NCBI RefSeq assembly: GCF_008711175.1
Contig: NZ_VWNF01000050.1
Coordinates: 62,001 to 126,000, forward strand
Direction of reading: 5' to 3'
DNA length: 64,000 nt
Origin: Nesterenkonia ebinurensis
GTDB taxonomy: Bacteria > Actinomycetota > Actinomycetes > Actinomycetales > Micrococcaceae
Shown here: piece by piece, positions 9,545-17,707 of the stretch
Numbering within the stretch: the stretch's first letter is position 1
How the letters are laid out: every line of letters begins with the position of its first letter
Program-made: the position numbers and the translations under genes
Notes under the pieces: model-generated
Database searches by the model: none
What the model saw: only the letters and a program-made list of their open reading frames with translations
What the model was told of the DNA's origin: nothing

Positions 9545-9880
9545 CTACTTCCATCGCATCGTCATGAAGAAGCCGACCATCGCGATGGAGAAACCGATGA
9601 TGATGTTCCAGCCGCCGGCGACACTGATCGGCAGGTCCCCGGAGGTGACGTACCAGATAATCACCCACAATAGCCCCAGGATCATCAGGCCGAACATGGT
9701 CACCTTGTACCAGCCAGGCAGCGACTCATCATCAGCCTCCAGGTCTTCGAAGCCGAACTGCTCGGCACCGGAGAGCCCGGAGCTGGACTCACCGCCCTGC
9801 TGGGCGCTGTGATTGCGATTCTTGCGGCGCTTGGACTCTGGCACGTAGAACTCCTGAGTTTTTGGGTATCCTGTGGACAT
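9545..9880 (-). CDS. crgA: Cell division protein CrgA
   Basis: A 111-residue membrane protein with a charged N terminus (KSKRRKNRN-like start), an acidic middle, and two transmembrane helices at about residues 60-80 and 90-107. The ending MVGFFMTMRWK is typical of CrgA. CrgA is a divisome regulator that inhibits FtsZ assembly or recruits peptidoglycan enzymes in actinobacteria. It is divergent from the sortase gene with 46 bases between them, the conserved actinobacterial arrangement. Confidence 0.93.
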   Translation of the reverse strand: MSTGYPKTQEFYVPESKRRKNRNHSAQQGGESSSGLSGAEQFGFEDLEADDESLPGWYKVTMFGLMILGLLWVIIWYVTSGDLPISVAGGWNIIIGFSIAMVGFFMTMRWK

Positions 9881-9926
9881 CTGAAGTCTTCCGCGTCATT
9901 CTACGCAAAGCGAGCTGCTGATCACG

Positions 9927-10802
9927 ATGTCCATTGCACCACCCCGGCATGCCGGTCCGACACAGCGGGCTGCTGAGGCACCTCAGGGGCGGCCGCGTCG
10001 TCGTCGTTCTCTAGGTGCCAAGTTAGTGAGCGGGTTCGGCGAAATTCTTATCACCCTGGGTGTGCTGGGCCTACTGTTTGTGGTCTGGGAGCTGTGGTGG
10101 ACCGGAATCGAGGCCGAGTCTGACCGGCAGGAGTCCCTAGAGGACTTCTATGCCAACACCCCCGAGCTACCGGTCATCGAGGACGACGACGCCCAGGATG
10201 GGCCGAATCCGCAGGACTTCGAGGTCTGCTACACCCTAGATGACGGCACCGAGATCGGGTGCGCGCCCCTTATGCGCGGTGCCACTGGGCCGGAGGACAT
10301 CATGGGGGTTGCCTATGCTCCGCGGTTGGGCGAGAGCTGGGCTGCTCCCATCCGTCACGGGGTAGGAGCTGAGCAGATCGACCGCGGCGGCGTGGGCCAC
10401 TACAGCGTGACCCAGTGGCCGGATGAGCCGGGGAACTTTGCCATGGCCGGGCATCGCAACACCAACGCCTCCATGCTGGGCAACCAGGACGACCTGCAGA
10501 CCGGTGATCATATCTACGTGGTCTCCAATGACGGCATGTACGTCTATCAGGTGCGGGAGCGGCATGTGGTCCTGCCCACCCAGACCGAGGTGCTCAGCCC
10601 AGTGCCTAACCAGCCTGGGGAACAGGCCGAGGTGGGCGTGTTGACCTTCACCACCTGTCATCCGATGTACTCCAACCGGGAACGGCTGATCCACCATGCT
10701 GAGATCGTGGACTTCGTACCGCTGGGCGGGGAGGCTCCAGCTGAGCTGGCCCACCACGACCGGATAGCGGAGCTGTTCTGGGTGTCAGAAAGGGGGGCCT
10801 GA
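9927..10802 (+). CDS. srtE: Class E sortase
   Basis: A 291-residue membrane-anchored cysteine transpeptidase that attaches LAXTG-type surface proteins to the wall. After a basic cytoplasmic N terminus, a transmembrane anchor lies at about 38-60. The catalytic domain contains His176 (MAGHRNT), Cys244 in LTFTTC and Arg251 (YSNRER), the full triad in the class E order. The start ATG was chosen because the basic segment before the membrane helix is kept. The stop overlaps the next small gene (TGATG). Confidence 0.93.
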   Translation: MSIAPPRHAGPTQRAAEAPQGRPRRRRSLGAKLVSGFGEILITLGVLGLLFVVWELWWTGIEAESDRQESLEDFYANTPELPVIEDDDAQDGPNPQDFEVCYTLDDGTEIGCAPLMRGATGPEDIMGVAYAPRLGESWAAPIRHGVGAEQIDRGGVGHYSVTQWPDEPGNFAMAGHRNTNASMLGNQDDLQTGDHIYVVSNDGMYVYQVRERHVVLPTQTEVLSPVPNQPGEQAEVGVLTFTTCHPMYSNRERLIHHAEIVDFVPLGGEAPAELAHHDRIAELFWVSERGA

Positions 10803-10966
10803 TGTACGCCTGGTTCTTCAACACGGTGCTGCCTGGTCCGCTGTGGCTGCGGATTATCCTGACCCTGGTGCTGCTGGCAGCGGTGGTCTACGGACTGATG
10901 GAGTTTGTGTTCCCCTGGCTGAGCGAGCACAGCCCATTGGGCGATGTGACGATGGACGACGAATAA
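10802..10966 (+). CDS. Small conserved membrane protein between sortase and trpG
   Basis: A 54-residue protein starting MYAWFFNTVLPGPLWLR, with one strongly hydrophobic helix (about 16-38) and an acidic ending DMTMDDE-like tail. It is too short for usual ORF cut-offs. Its ATG overlaps the sortase stop by one base and it lies 9 bases before trpG, so it is almost certainly translated in this operon. Single-helix proteins in the same place occur in other Micrococcales. The function is unknown; a role as a sortase accessory is only a guess from coupling. Confidence 0.8.
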   Translation: MYAWFFNTVLPGPLWLRIILTLVLLAAVVYGLMEFVFPWLSEHSPLGDVTMDDE

Positions 10967-10975
10967 TAGAGGGTT

Positions 10976-11605
10976 ATGACGCGCATTCTGGTCATCGACA
11001 ACTACGACAGTTTTGTCTACACCCTGGTGGGGTACCTGAGGGAGCTCAACGCTGAGACCACCGTGATCCGCAATGATGACCTGCCTCTGGAGGAGGCCAT
11101 GGCCCTGGCGGCTGAGCATGACGGGGTACTGATCTCCCCAGGCCCCGGCACACCGGCTGAGGCTGGAGTCTCGGTGGAGCTGATCCGCTGGTGCGAGTCC
11201 GCACGAGCCCCGATGCTGGGGGTATGTTTGGGCCACCAGGGACTGGGCGAGGCCTTCGGTGCAGTGGTCACCCATGCCGAGCAGCTGATGCACGGCAAGA
11301 CCTCCCCGGTCACCCATACCGGGCATGAGTCCTTCGCTGGGCTGCCGGAGACCTTTGAGGCCACTCGGTACCATTCGCTGGCGGTGAAGCCGGAGACTGT
11401 CCCGGATGTCCTGGAAGTCACCGCCACTACCTCCGACGGGGTGATCATGGGCCTGGCCCACCGCACCGCACCGCTGTGGGGAATGCAGTACCACCCGGAG
11501 TCTGTGCTCACCGAGGGCGGCTACCGGATGCTGGGCAACTGGCTGGAGTCGCTGGGCCTGGAGGGCGCCGCTGCCCGGGCCGCAGACCTCAACCCGATCC
11601 GCTGA
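10976..11605 (+). CDS. pabA: Aminodeoxychorismate/anthranilate synthase component II
   Basis: A 209-residue glutamine amidotransferase subunit that supplies ammonia to chorismate-using synthases for folate (PabB partner) or tryptophan (TrpE partner). It has IDNYDSFVYT at the N terminus, nucleophile Cys84 in GVCLGHQ and the His173/Glu175 dyad in MQYHPES. The stand-alone copy near crgA and pknB in actinobacteria is variously labelled trpG or pabA. No synthase component I lies nearby, so substrate choice cannot be decided here. The start follows the preceding small gene by 9 bases with a modest GAGGG ribosome site. Confidence 0.92.
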   Translation: MTRILVIDNYDSFVYTLVGYLRELNAETTVIRNDDLPLEEAMALAAEHDGVLISPGPGTPAEAGVSVELIRWCESARAPMLGVCLGHQGLGEAFGAVVTHAEQLMHGKTSPVTHTGHESFAGLPETFEATRYHSLAVKPETVPDVLEVTATTSDGVIMGLAHRTAPLWGMQYHPESVLTEGGYRMLGNWLESLGLEGAAARAADLNPIR

Positions 11606-11628
11606 ACTGGGCCGCAGTTTTCAGGGTG

Positions 11629-11672
11629 TTGTTGGATTATCGGCGGCTCATGAGGTACCGATAATCCAACAA
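11629..11672. repeat. Perfect 15-bp-arm hairpin, copy 2 of a two-copy palindrome family
   Basis: Arms TTGTTGGATTATCGG (11629-11643) and CCGATAATCCAACAA (11658-11672) pair perfectly. The loop again contains GGCTCATGAG. Compared with the copy at 8094-8137 the third arm base is G rather than A and its partner is C rather than T, so base pairing has been preserved. It follows the pabA stop and precedes the tricorn gene. Confidence 0.85.
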
Positions 11673-11712
11673 GTGCCTGATTTTGCATGGTGAAGCTGTG
11701 TAGGCTGAGCTG

Positions 11713-14700
11713 GTGACTTCTGCACCGTATCTGCGCTATCCGCACCTGCACGAGGATCTCATCACCTTCACTGCGGCCAACGATGTCTGGCTCGCCCCAG
11801 CAGCAGGAGGCCGAGCCTGGCGGCTGACCCGCGACGCCGCCCCGGTGAAGCAGCCGCGGATTACCCCCGACGGCGCCCAGGTCGCCTTTATCTCCACCAA
11901 GGACGGACACAGCGAGGTCTACGCAGTCAGCATCGACTCCGGCGCCATGCGCCGCCTGACCTACTGGGGGTCCGACCGTACCCAGATTGCCGGTTTCGCT
12001 CCGGACGGCCGTCTGCTGGTGGCAACCAACGCCGGAGAGACGCACCGGCACCAGGTAGTACGCGTCCTGGACCTAGACGGGCAGTGGGAACGGCTTCAGC
12101 TGGGCTCTGCCTGGGCGGTGGCCTACTCGCCAAGCGGCCGCATCGCACTGAGCACTCCGAGTATCCGGCCGATCGCCCACTGGAAACGCTACCGCGGCGG
12201 CACCGCCGCCAAACTGTGGGTGGACGCAGCAGGCAAAGGTCACTGGGAGCAGCTGCTGGCTGAGGAGACCGCCGGATTGGAAGACCCCCTGTGGCTAGGG
12301 GACAAACTGGTCTTCACCTCTGACCGTGCTGCGACCTTCCCTAAGAAAACCCATGAGCAGGCCAACCTGTGGGTACTCGACAAACCGGGCGCCAAGAGGG
12401 CCAAGCCGCCCAAGCAGCTGACCTTCCAGGATGGGTCCACCGGCTACGTCCGCGACGCCACTACCGACGGTAAGCGCATCACCTGGCACAGCCGCGGGGA
12501 AATCTGGGTCAAGGACAGCCTGGACGCCCAACCTCGCAGGCTCGAGGTGACCCTGCCGGGCGCCGACCCGGCACCGGTGCAGCTGCGGGCCACGGAGAAC
12601 CTCGATGCTCTGGTCCCTGACCAGGGTGCCGATGCCAGCCTGGTCTCCTGGCGGGGCAAGACCTTCTGGCTGACCCACCGCGAGGGTCCGGCCCGCGCCC
12701 TGGCCGCCGATTCAAGCGTCCGCACCCGGGAACCTGTTCTGTTGGGTAGCACCGGGCAGGCAGCAGCAGCCACTGACGCCGAAGGTGAGGACAGCCTGGA
12801 GATCTACACCCTGGACGGCACCGCGCAGCCCCAGCGGCTGCTCACCGGTGAGTTGGGACGCATCCTGCATCTGGCCTCCGACCGGGAGGGGCAGCGCCTG
12901 GCCGTGGTCTCCCATGACGGCTGGATCCGGCTGATCTCTCTGAATCAGAAGCGGCGCGACGGCGGCCTCAAAGCAACGGTCACCGATGTCACCCGCTCAG
13001 CAGAGGGTGAGCCGCAGGAGATCAGCTTCTCCCCGGATGGGCGCTACCTGGTCTGGGCGCATCCGACCATGTGGGGCCAGAAGACCATGTACCGGATCAT
13101 GCTGCTGGACACCGCCAGCGGTGCCGAGCCGGTCCCGGTGACCTCGGGTAAGTTCCGCGATTTCTCCCCGACCTTCACTGAGGACGGCAAATACCTGGCC
13201 TTCCTGTCCTCACGGACCTTCGACCCCTCCTATGACGATCACTCCTTCGACCTGTTCTTCACCGGGACCATCCGGCCCTGGCTGATCCCGCTGGCTGCAG
13301 ATCAACCTCCGCCATTCGGACCCAGTGCTGAGGGCTGGCGCCTCTCGGAGGACAAGAAGAATGACGACGACGCCCCACCGGCCAGCCCGGACTTCGCCGC
13401 TGAGGACGCTGAGCAGAGGATGGTGCCCCTCCCGGTGCCGTCTGACTCCTATACCGGGCTGAAGGCAGCCAAGGGAGGGCTGCTGTGGATCAAGCAAGCC
13501 GCGGAGACCGGTGAGCTGGGCAGCCGCCGGCACGGCGCATCCGGTGAGGAGGCCACCGATCAGCTGATCCGGTGGGACTTCAGTCAGCGTAAGGCTTCCA
13601 GCATTGTGGACAAGCTCGATGACTATGCGGTTTCCGGGGACCGGGCCCGGATTCTGGTCCGTCACAAGGACGCTGTGACCGTCCAGCCGGCCACCAAGAA
13701 GGTAGAGGAGGAGGACGCCGAGAAGGTCACCGTTGACCTGTCCCGGCTGCGGTTCACGCTGGACCAGCCTGCCGAATGGGTCCAAATGTTCTGGGAGACC
13801 CACCGGCTGATGGGCCAGCAGTTCTGGCGCAAAGATATGGACGGTGTGGACTGGGCGGCTGTGGGTGATACTTGGCGCCCGGTGGTGGAGAAGGTGCGCA
13901 GCCATGACGATCTCACCGACCTGCTCTGGGAGATGGTCGGTGAGCTCAACACCTCCCACGCCTATGTCATTCCGCAGGGCACAACCGCTGGTGAGGACCG
14001 GCGTCTGGGGCTGCTCGGCGCTGACATTTCGCCCGCTGAGGATGGCTGGCGGATTGATCGCATCCTGCCAGCTGACTCCTCCGACCCGGAGGCCCACTCA
14101 CCGCTGCTGGCCGCCGGTGTGGGTGCCGCCCCAGGGGATCTGATCACCGCAGTTGACGGCGCAGAAGTTGATCCGGTATTCGGCCCGACCAGGCATCTGG
14201 TCGGCTCAGCCGGTAAGCCGGTTCAGCTGACCCTGAAGCGGGCAGGGACCTCCCGCGGCGTCGTGGTGATCCCTCTGGCCAGTGAGGCAGCGCTGCGCTA
14301 CCAGGACTGGGTGCGCTCCCGCCGCGAGTATGTGACCGCCAAGACCGGCGGGCGGCTGGGCTATGTGCATGTGCCCGATATGCAGGTGGTCGGCTGGGCT
14401 CAGCTGCACCGCGACCTGCATCATGCTTCGCGGGCGGAGGGTGTGCTGGCCGATATGCGGTACAACGCTGGCGGGCACACCTCTCAGCTGGTGATCGCCA
14501 AGCTGGCCCAGCAGGTGGTGGCCTGGAATATGGTGCGTGATACCGAGACCCCTATGCCATATCCGGAGTCGGCAACGCGCGGACCGGTGGTGCTGCTGGC
14601 CAATGAGTATTCCGGCTCGGACGGCGATATCGTCAACGCGGTGGCCCAGGCCATCGGGCTGGGCCCTGTGATCGGAGTGCGCACCTGGGGCGGGGTGATC

Positions 14701-14958
14701 GGTATTGACGGCCGGTTCAGCCTGATCGACGGCACCTCAGTGACCCAACCGAAATATTCATTCTGGATCCAGGGCAAAGACTGGGGAGTGGAGAACTACG
14801 GAGTCGAGCCCGATATTGAAGTGGTCCACGATCCAGGTCAGCTCTTCCGCGAGAATGACCCACAGCTGGACCGGGCCATTGAAGAGGCCTTCGCACGGCT
14901 GAAACAGACCCCGTCCGCTGCACCACCAGAGTTGCCTGACCCGAAGGTGCGGAGCTAA
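11713..14958 (+). CDS. Tricorn-type S41 serine peptidase
   Basis: A 1081-residue cytosolic protease of the tricorn family, which trims peptides released by the proteasome or other proteases. The N-terminal ~650 residues carry repeated beta-propeller strands (DGAQVAFIS, SPSGRIAL, SPDGRYLVW). A tricorn C1 domain follows, with Ser748-His749 in NTSHAYV, a PDZ domain (about 800-860) and the C-terminal catalytic part with SGSDGD (Ser967/Ser969). The layout and length match tricorn homologues. The upstream GTG start has little ribosome-site support but gives the usual N terminus (YLRYPHLHEDLI). It is transcribed alone between two strong palindromes. Confidence 0.93.
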   Translation: MTSAPYLRYPHLHEDLITFTAANDVWLAPAAGGRAWRLTRDAAPVKQPRITPDGAQVAFISTKDGHSEVYAVSIDSGAMRRLTYWGSDRTQIAGFAPDGRLLVATNAGETHRHQVVRVLDLDGQWERLQLGSAWAVAYSPSGRIALSTPSIRPIAHWKRYRGGTAAKLWVDAAGKGHWEQLLAEETAGLEDPLWLGDKLVFTSDRAATFPKKTHEQANLWVLDKPGAKRAKPPKQLTFQDGSTGYVRDATTDGKRITWHSRGEIWVKDSLDAQPRRLEVTLPGADPAPVQLRATENLDALVPDQGADASLVSWRGKTFWLTHREGPARALAADSSVRTREPVLLGSTGQAAAATDAEGEDSLEIYTLDGTAQPQRLLTGELGRILHLASDREGQRLAVVSHDGWIRLISLNQKRRDGGLKATVTDVTRSAEGEPQEISFSPDGRYLVWAHPTMWGQKTMYRIMLLDTASGAEPVPVTSGKFRDFSPTFTEDGKYLAFLSSRTFDPSYDDHSFDLFFTGTIRPWLIPLAADQPPPFGPSAEGWRLSEDKKNDDDAPPASPDFAAEDAEQRMVPLPVPSDSYTGLKAAKGGLLWIKQAAETGELGSRRHGASGEEATDQLIRWDFSQRKASSIVDKLDDYAVSGDRARILVRHKDAVTVQPATKKVEEEDAEKVTVDLSRLRFTLDQPAEWVQMFWETHRLMGQQFWRKDMDGVDWAAVGDTWRPVVEKVRSHDDLTDLLWEMVGELNTSHAYVIPQGTTAGEDRRLGLLGADISPAEDGWRIDRILPADSSDPEAHSPLLAAGVGAAPGDLITAVDGAEVDPVFGPTRHLVGSAGKPVQLTLKRAGTSRGVVVIPLASEAALRYQDWVRSRREYVTAKTGGRLGYVHVPDMQVVGWAQLHRDLHHASRAEGVLADMRYNAGGHTSQLVIAKLAQQVVAWNMVRDTETPMPYPESATRGPVVLLANEYSGSDGDIVNAVAQAIGLGPVIGVRTWGGVIGIDGRFSLIDGTSVTQPKYSFWIQGKDWGVENYGVEPDIEVVHDPGQLFRENDPQLDRAIEEAFARLKQTPSAAPPELPDPKVRS

Positions 14959-15176
14959 GCCGGCGGCGGGCCTCCCTGAGGTGGCCCGCACAGCCAGGCG
15001 CCGGTGGGCTGTACGGGTCCCCATCCCCAACGTCAGGGGCCCTATCGCGTCCGCCTCTCGTTCCGCTGACGCGGAACTTCACCACACCATACAGTCGGCC
15101 CCGTCGCTTCGCTCGGGCCTCACGCACTGAAGAGGGCCCCACCGTGTTTGGTGGGGCCCTCTTCAGTGCGTGTGTT
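14959..15176. other. Intergenic palindrome-rich region
   Basis: No gene is seen. It contains a small hairpin at 15060-15077 (GTTCCGC-tgac-GCGGAAC), a GGGCC-rich stretch and the large palindrome at 15121-15172. The two flanking genes converge here. Confidence 0.6.
15121..15172. terminator. Large perfect palindrome, likely bidirectional terminator
   Basis: Arms of 22 bases (15121-15142 and 15151-15172, core GAGGGCCCCAC / GTGGGGCCCTC) pair perfectly around an 8-base loop. It sits exactly between the ends of two convergent genes, where a bidirectional terminator is expected. No U tract follows on either side, so termination would be of the hairpin-only type common in actinobacteria. Confidence 0.75.
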
Positions 15177-15947
15177 CTAGGCTGCCGGCTTAGGAGCCGG
15201 AACCTCGGCTGCAGTAGGCTTCGCGTCAGTGTTGGTCTCCGCCTGGGCCGCTGGCTTGGGCGAAGTGGCCGGGGTCTGTGAGGAGACCGGCTCCGGCTTC
15301 TTCCACGGGTCCTCCACGGGCTTGGAAGCACGCCAGGCGGCCACACCTGCAGTCACACCGGCGGCCACCAGGCCGAAGACCAGCAGCCCCTTCTTGCGTG
15401 ACTTGGTTTTCTGCTGCTTCTTCAGCTCCTTGGAGGCCTGCTTGGCAAGCTTCTCGGAATTCTTCCGCAGCTTCTTGACGATCTTCTTGTCACCGGTGGC
15501 CTTGATCAGCGCCTTCTCCACCCGTGGATCCACCTCAGCCTTGTGAATCAGCTTGGCGGTCTTATCCGCATAGCCGCCCAACTTGTAACCAGCGGCAGGG
15601 AGGGTGTTACTGGTGAACTCGGTCTTGGCGTCGTCGTACTTTGCAATGACCTTCTTGATGTCCTTCTTGGCCTTGGGCGGCAGCTTGTCATACTGCGCTG
15701 AGATGCCGTCACCGGCCTTGGACGAGTATTCCTTGATCTTGGTGCCGGCCACAGAGGCACCGTCACTGACCGCGTGCAGCGCTTTGGCCGAGGCGTCCTG
15801 AACCTTCGGAGCGCTCTTGCGGTAGGTGTCTTCCGCCCAGTCAGCGGCAGAGCCCAGCTTGGGCTCCGCCCATTCCTGAGCCGTGTCGATGCCGGCGAGC
15901 AGTTTATGCCCCCAGCTGTGGCTCGGTTTCTTTTTCTTGCCGAACAT
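15177..15947 (-). CDS. Hypothetical membrane-anchored Lys/Ala-rich protein
   Basis: A 256-residue protein of unknown function. It starts with a basic segment (MFGKKKKPSHSWGHKLL) and continues with long charged helices rich in Lys, Ala and Asp (about 20-180), predicted amphipathic. There is one transmembrane helix near 195-212 (GLLVFGLVAAGVTAGVAAW) and a Pro/Ala/Glu/Thr-rich tail ending PAPKPAA. Similar proteins lie next to ppiA in related Micrococcaceae. The pattern would fit an envelope-linked scaffold or DNA-associated Lys-rich protein; neither is shown. It ends at the palindrome shared with the tricorn gene. Confidence 0.75.
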   Translation of the reverse strand: MFGKKKKPSHSWGHKLLAGIDTAQEWAEPKLGSAADWAEDTYRKSAPKVQDASAKALHAVSDGASVAGTKIKEYSSKAGDGISAQYDKLPPKAKKDIKKVIAKYDDAKTEFTSNTLPAAGYKLGGYADKTAKLIHKAEVDPRVEKALIKATGDKKIVKKLRKNSEKLAKQASKELKKQQKTKSRKKGLLVFGLVAAGVTAGVAAWRASKPVEDPWKKPEPVSSQTPATSPKPAAQAETNTDAKPTAAEVPAPKPAA

Positions 15948-16099
15948 GCATGTCCTCCGAATCAGGATCGGTTGCTCTGTCTAGCCTACGCGGTCTTGGA
16001 CCCAGCATGCGACGACAGGCCAACTTCGGGAGTAAACAGTCAGGTTTGTTTCGGGTATTTTCCAGACAAGGAGGTTGATCCGCGTGAAACAATGGGGTT

Positions 16100-16633
16100 A
16101 TGACAGCTATTGCAACACATCAGGCAACTATCAAGACCAATGCGGGCACCATTGAGGTGGACCTTTTTGGAAACCACGCGCCGGTGACCGTGGAGAACTT
16201 TGTGGGGCTGGCCACCGGGGAGAAGCCGTGGAAGCACCCGGAGACTGGCGAGGATAAGACCGGCACCCCGCTCTACGATGGCACCGTGTTCCACCGGATC
16301 ATCAAGGACTTCATGATTCAGGGCGGCGATCCGCTGGGCCTGGGTGTGGGCGGGCCCGGTTACGAGTTCAAGGACGAAATTCACCCTGAGCTAGACTTCA
16401 CCGCTCCCTACAAGCTGGCCATGGCCAATGCTGGTCCGGGCACCAACGGTTCACAGTTCTTCATCACCTCAGTGCCCACCACCTGGCTGCAGGGCAAGCA
16501 CTCCATCTTCGGTGAGGTGCGCGATGCCGAGAGTCAGAAGGTCGTGGATCAGCTCAACGCGGTCAGCACCGATGGGCGCGACCGTCCCCGGGAGGACGTT
16601 GTGATCGACAGCATCGAAGTGGTCACCCTCTGA
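16100..16633 (+). CDS. ppiA: Cyclophilin-type peptidyl-prolyl cis-trans isomerase
   Basis: A 177-residue cytoplasmic cyclophilin that speeds proline isomerisation in protein folding. The active-site segments FHRIIKDFMIQGGDP and NAGPGTNGSQFFIT are both present, as are the Trp-containing KHSIFGEV segment and the typical C-terminal IDSIEVV. No signal peptide is visible. The stop TGA is embedded in CTGA, the likely start of the downstream rhomboid gene, so the two are probably coupled. Confidence 0.95.
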   Translation: MTAIATHQATIKTNAGTIEVDLFGNHAPVTVENFVGLATGEKPWKHPETGEDKTGTPLYDGTVFHRIIKDFMIQGGDPLGLGVGGPGYEFKDEIHPELDFTAPYKLAMANAGPGTNGSQFFITSVPTTWLQGKHSIFGEVRDAESQKVVDQLNAVSTDGRDRPREDVVIDSIEVVTL

Positions 16634-17541
16634 GAACCTGCTTCCAACACCCTGACAGAGAGGCCTATGTGCAGTGTCAGCGCTGCGATAGGCCTCTGTG
16701 CTCTGCCTGCATGATCGAAGCCCCGGTGGGGTTTCACTGTCCGGCATGTGTTGAGCAGGGCCGACGACGACGCGGGCAGATTCCCCTGCACCCAACCCAT
16801 CTAAGTGCCGGGTCGGGCCAGCGGGCTACCCGGAGCTTCACGGCGGCTCCCACCGCTCGGCCAGTGATCACCTATGCGTTCATCGCGCTGTGCGTGGTGG
16901 TCTACCTGTTTCAGGCAGCGCCTCGGATGCATGACTGGTTGGGGCTGCACGTTCCGGATCTGACCGGTCTGTTTGCCTATGCCCCGCTGTACACTTCTAC
17001 CTGGTACTGGGAATTTGAGCCCTGGAGGATGTTGACCTCCGCGGTGCTGCACCATCCCACTAATGTGGCTCATATTGGGTTCAACATGCTGGCCCTGTGG
17101 TTTGTGGGCCGGGTGATGGAACCGCAGATCGGCAGACTGCGCTTCGCCGTCCTTCTGGTGTTCTCCGCCTTCGGCGGCTCAGTGGCGATCCTGCTGGTCG
17201 CGGTGCTGGGTCTGGCCTCCCCGTTTGTGCCCACGGTGGGGGCTTCCGGTGCGGTCTTCGGGCTCTTTGGTGCGCTGTTCGTCCTGATGCGCTCATCCGG
17301 GGCCTCCACAGGAGGGATCCTGGCGCTGGTGGGAGTGAATATGGTGATCAGCTTTATGGTCCCGAATATTTCCTGGCAGGGGCATCTGGGCGGCCTGGTC
17401 ACCGGTGCCGCTGTGGCGGCGGTCTACGCGTATCTGCGCGGACCTCGTCAGCGCGCACGGCAGTCCCTTGCTCTGGTCGGCCTTGGCGCTATTCTCTTGG
17501 GCCTAACTACACTGGGTATTCAGCTACTGCCCCTGGAGTAG
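16630..17541 (+). CDS. Rhomboid-family intramembrane serine protease with N-terminal zinc finger
   Basis: An intramembrane protease with six predicted transmembrane helices. Counted from GTG 16669, the catalytic serine is Ser193 in GASGAVFG and the histidine is His239 in HLGGL. The N terminus is a B-box-like zinc finger. Only a frame opened by CTG at 16630, overlapping the ppiA stop as CTGA, includes the whole finger (CFQHPDREAYVQCQRC then CSAC and CPAC). Starting at GTG 16669 would delete its first Cys and His ligands. No ATG, GTG or TTG exists in frame nearby upstream. The start is therefore proposed as non-canonical CTG; the GTG start is the conservative alternative. Confidence 0.85.
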   Translation: MRTCFQHPDREAYVQCQRCDRPLCSACMIEAPVGFHCPACVEQGRRRRGQIPLHPTHLSAGSGQRATRSFTAAPTARPVITYAFIALCVVVYLFQAAPRMHDWLGLHVPDLTGLFAYAPLYTSTWYWEFEPWRMLTSAVLHHPTNVAHIGFNMLALWFVGRVMEPQIGRLRFAVLLVFSAFGGSVAILLVAVLGLASPFVPTVGASGAVFGLFGALFVLMRSSGASTGGILALVGVNMVISFMVPNISWQGHLGGLVTGAAVAAVYAYLRGPRQRARQSLALVGLGAILLGLTTLGIQLLPLE

Positions 17542-17598
17542 ACTCCGGCCGCGCTGGGTCAAACCTGCTCTCCCCAGGTGTGGCACACAATTCCCACA

Positions 17599-17686
17599 GA
17601 ATCCACAACACCCTGTGGAAAACTTTTTGACCAGCGGAGTTACATCAGTGTAGTTTTTCCACACTGGGGATAACTCCTGTGGAGAA
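17599..17686. promoter_or_regulatory. Cluster of DnaA-box-like 9-mers
   Basis: Five sequences close to TTATCCACA lie within 88 bases of the intergenic space. They are 17599-17607 (7/9), 17614-17622 reverse (TTTTCCACA, 8/9), 17655-17663 (TTTTCCACA, 8/9), 17665-17673 reverse (TTATCCCCA, 8/9) and 17678-17686 reverse (TTCTCCACA, 8/9). Such density is unlikely in GC-rich DNA without function. The site could bind DnaA as a titration or regulatory locus, but no unwinding element or dnaA gene is present. Confidence 0.55.
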
Positions 17687-17707
17687 TGCTGGCTAGGGGA
17701 CGTCAGC

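Noticed and set aside
13210-14097. Open frame of 295 codons opposite the tricorn gene
   Set aside because: Shadow of a gene with clear catalytic motifs; high-GC codon bias keeps several frames open.
17599-17686. DnaA-box cluster as the chromosomal origin
   Set aside because: No dnaA or dnaN gene or A+T-rich unwinding element nearby; only a possible DnaA-binding site is supported.
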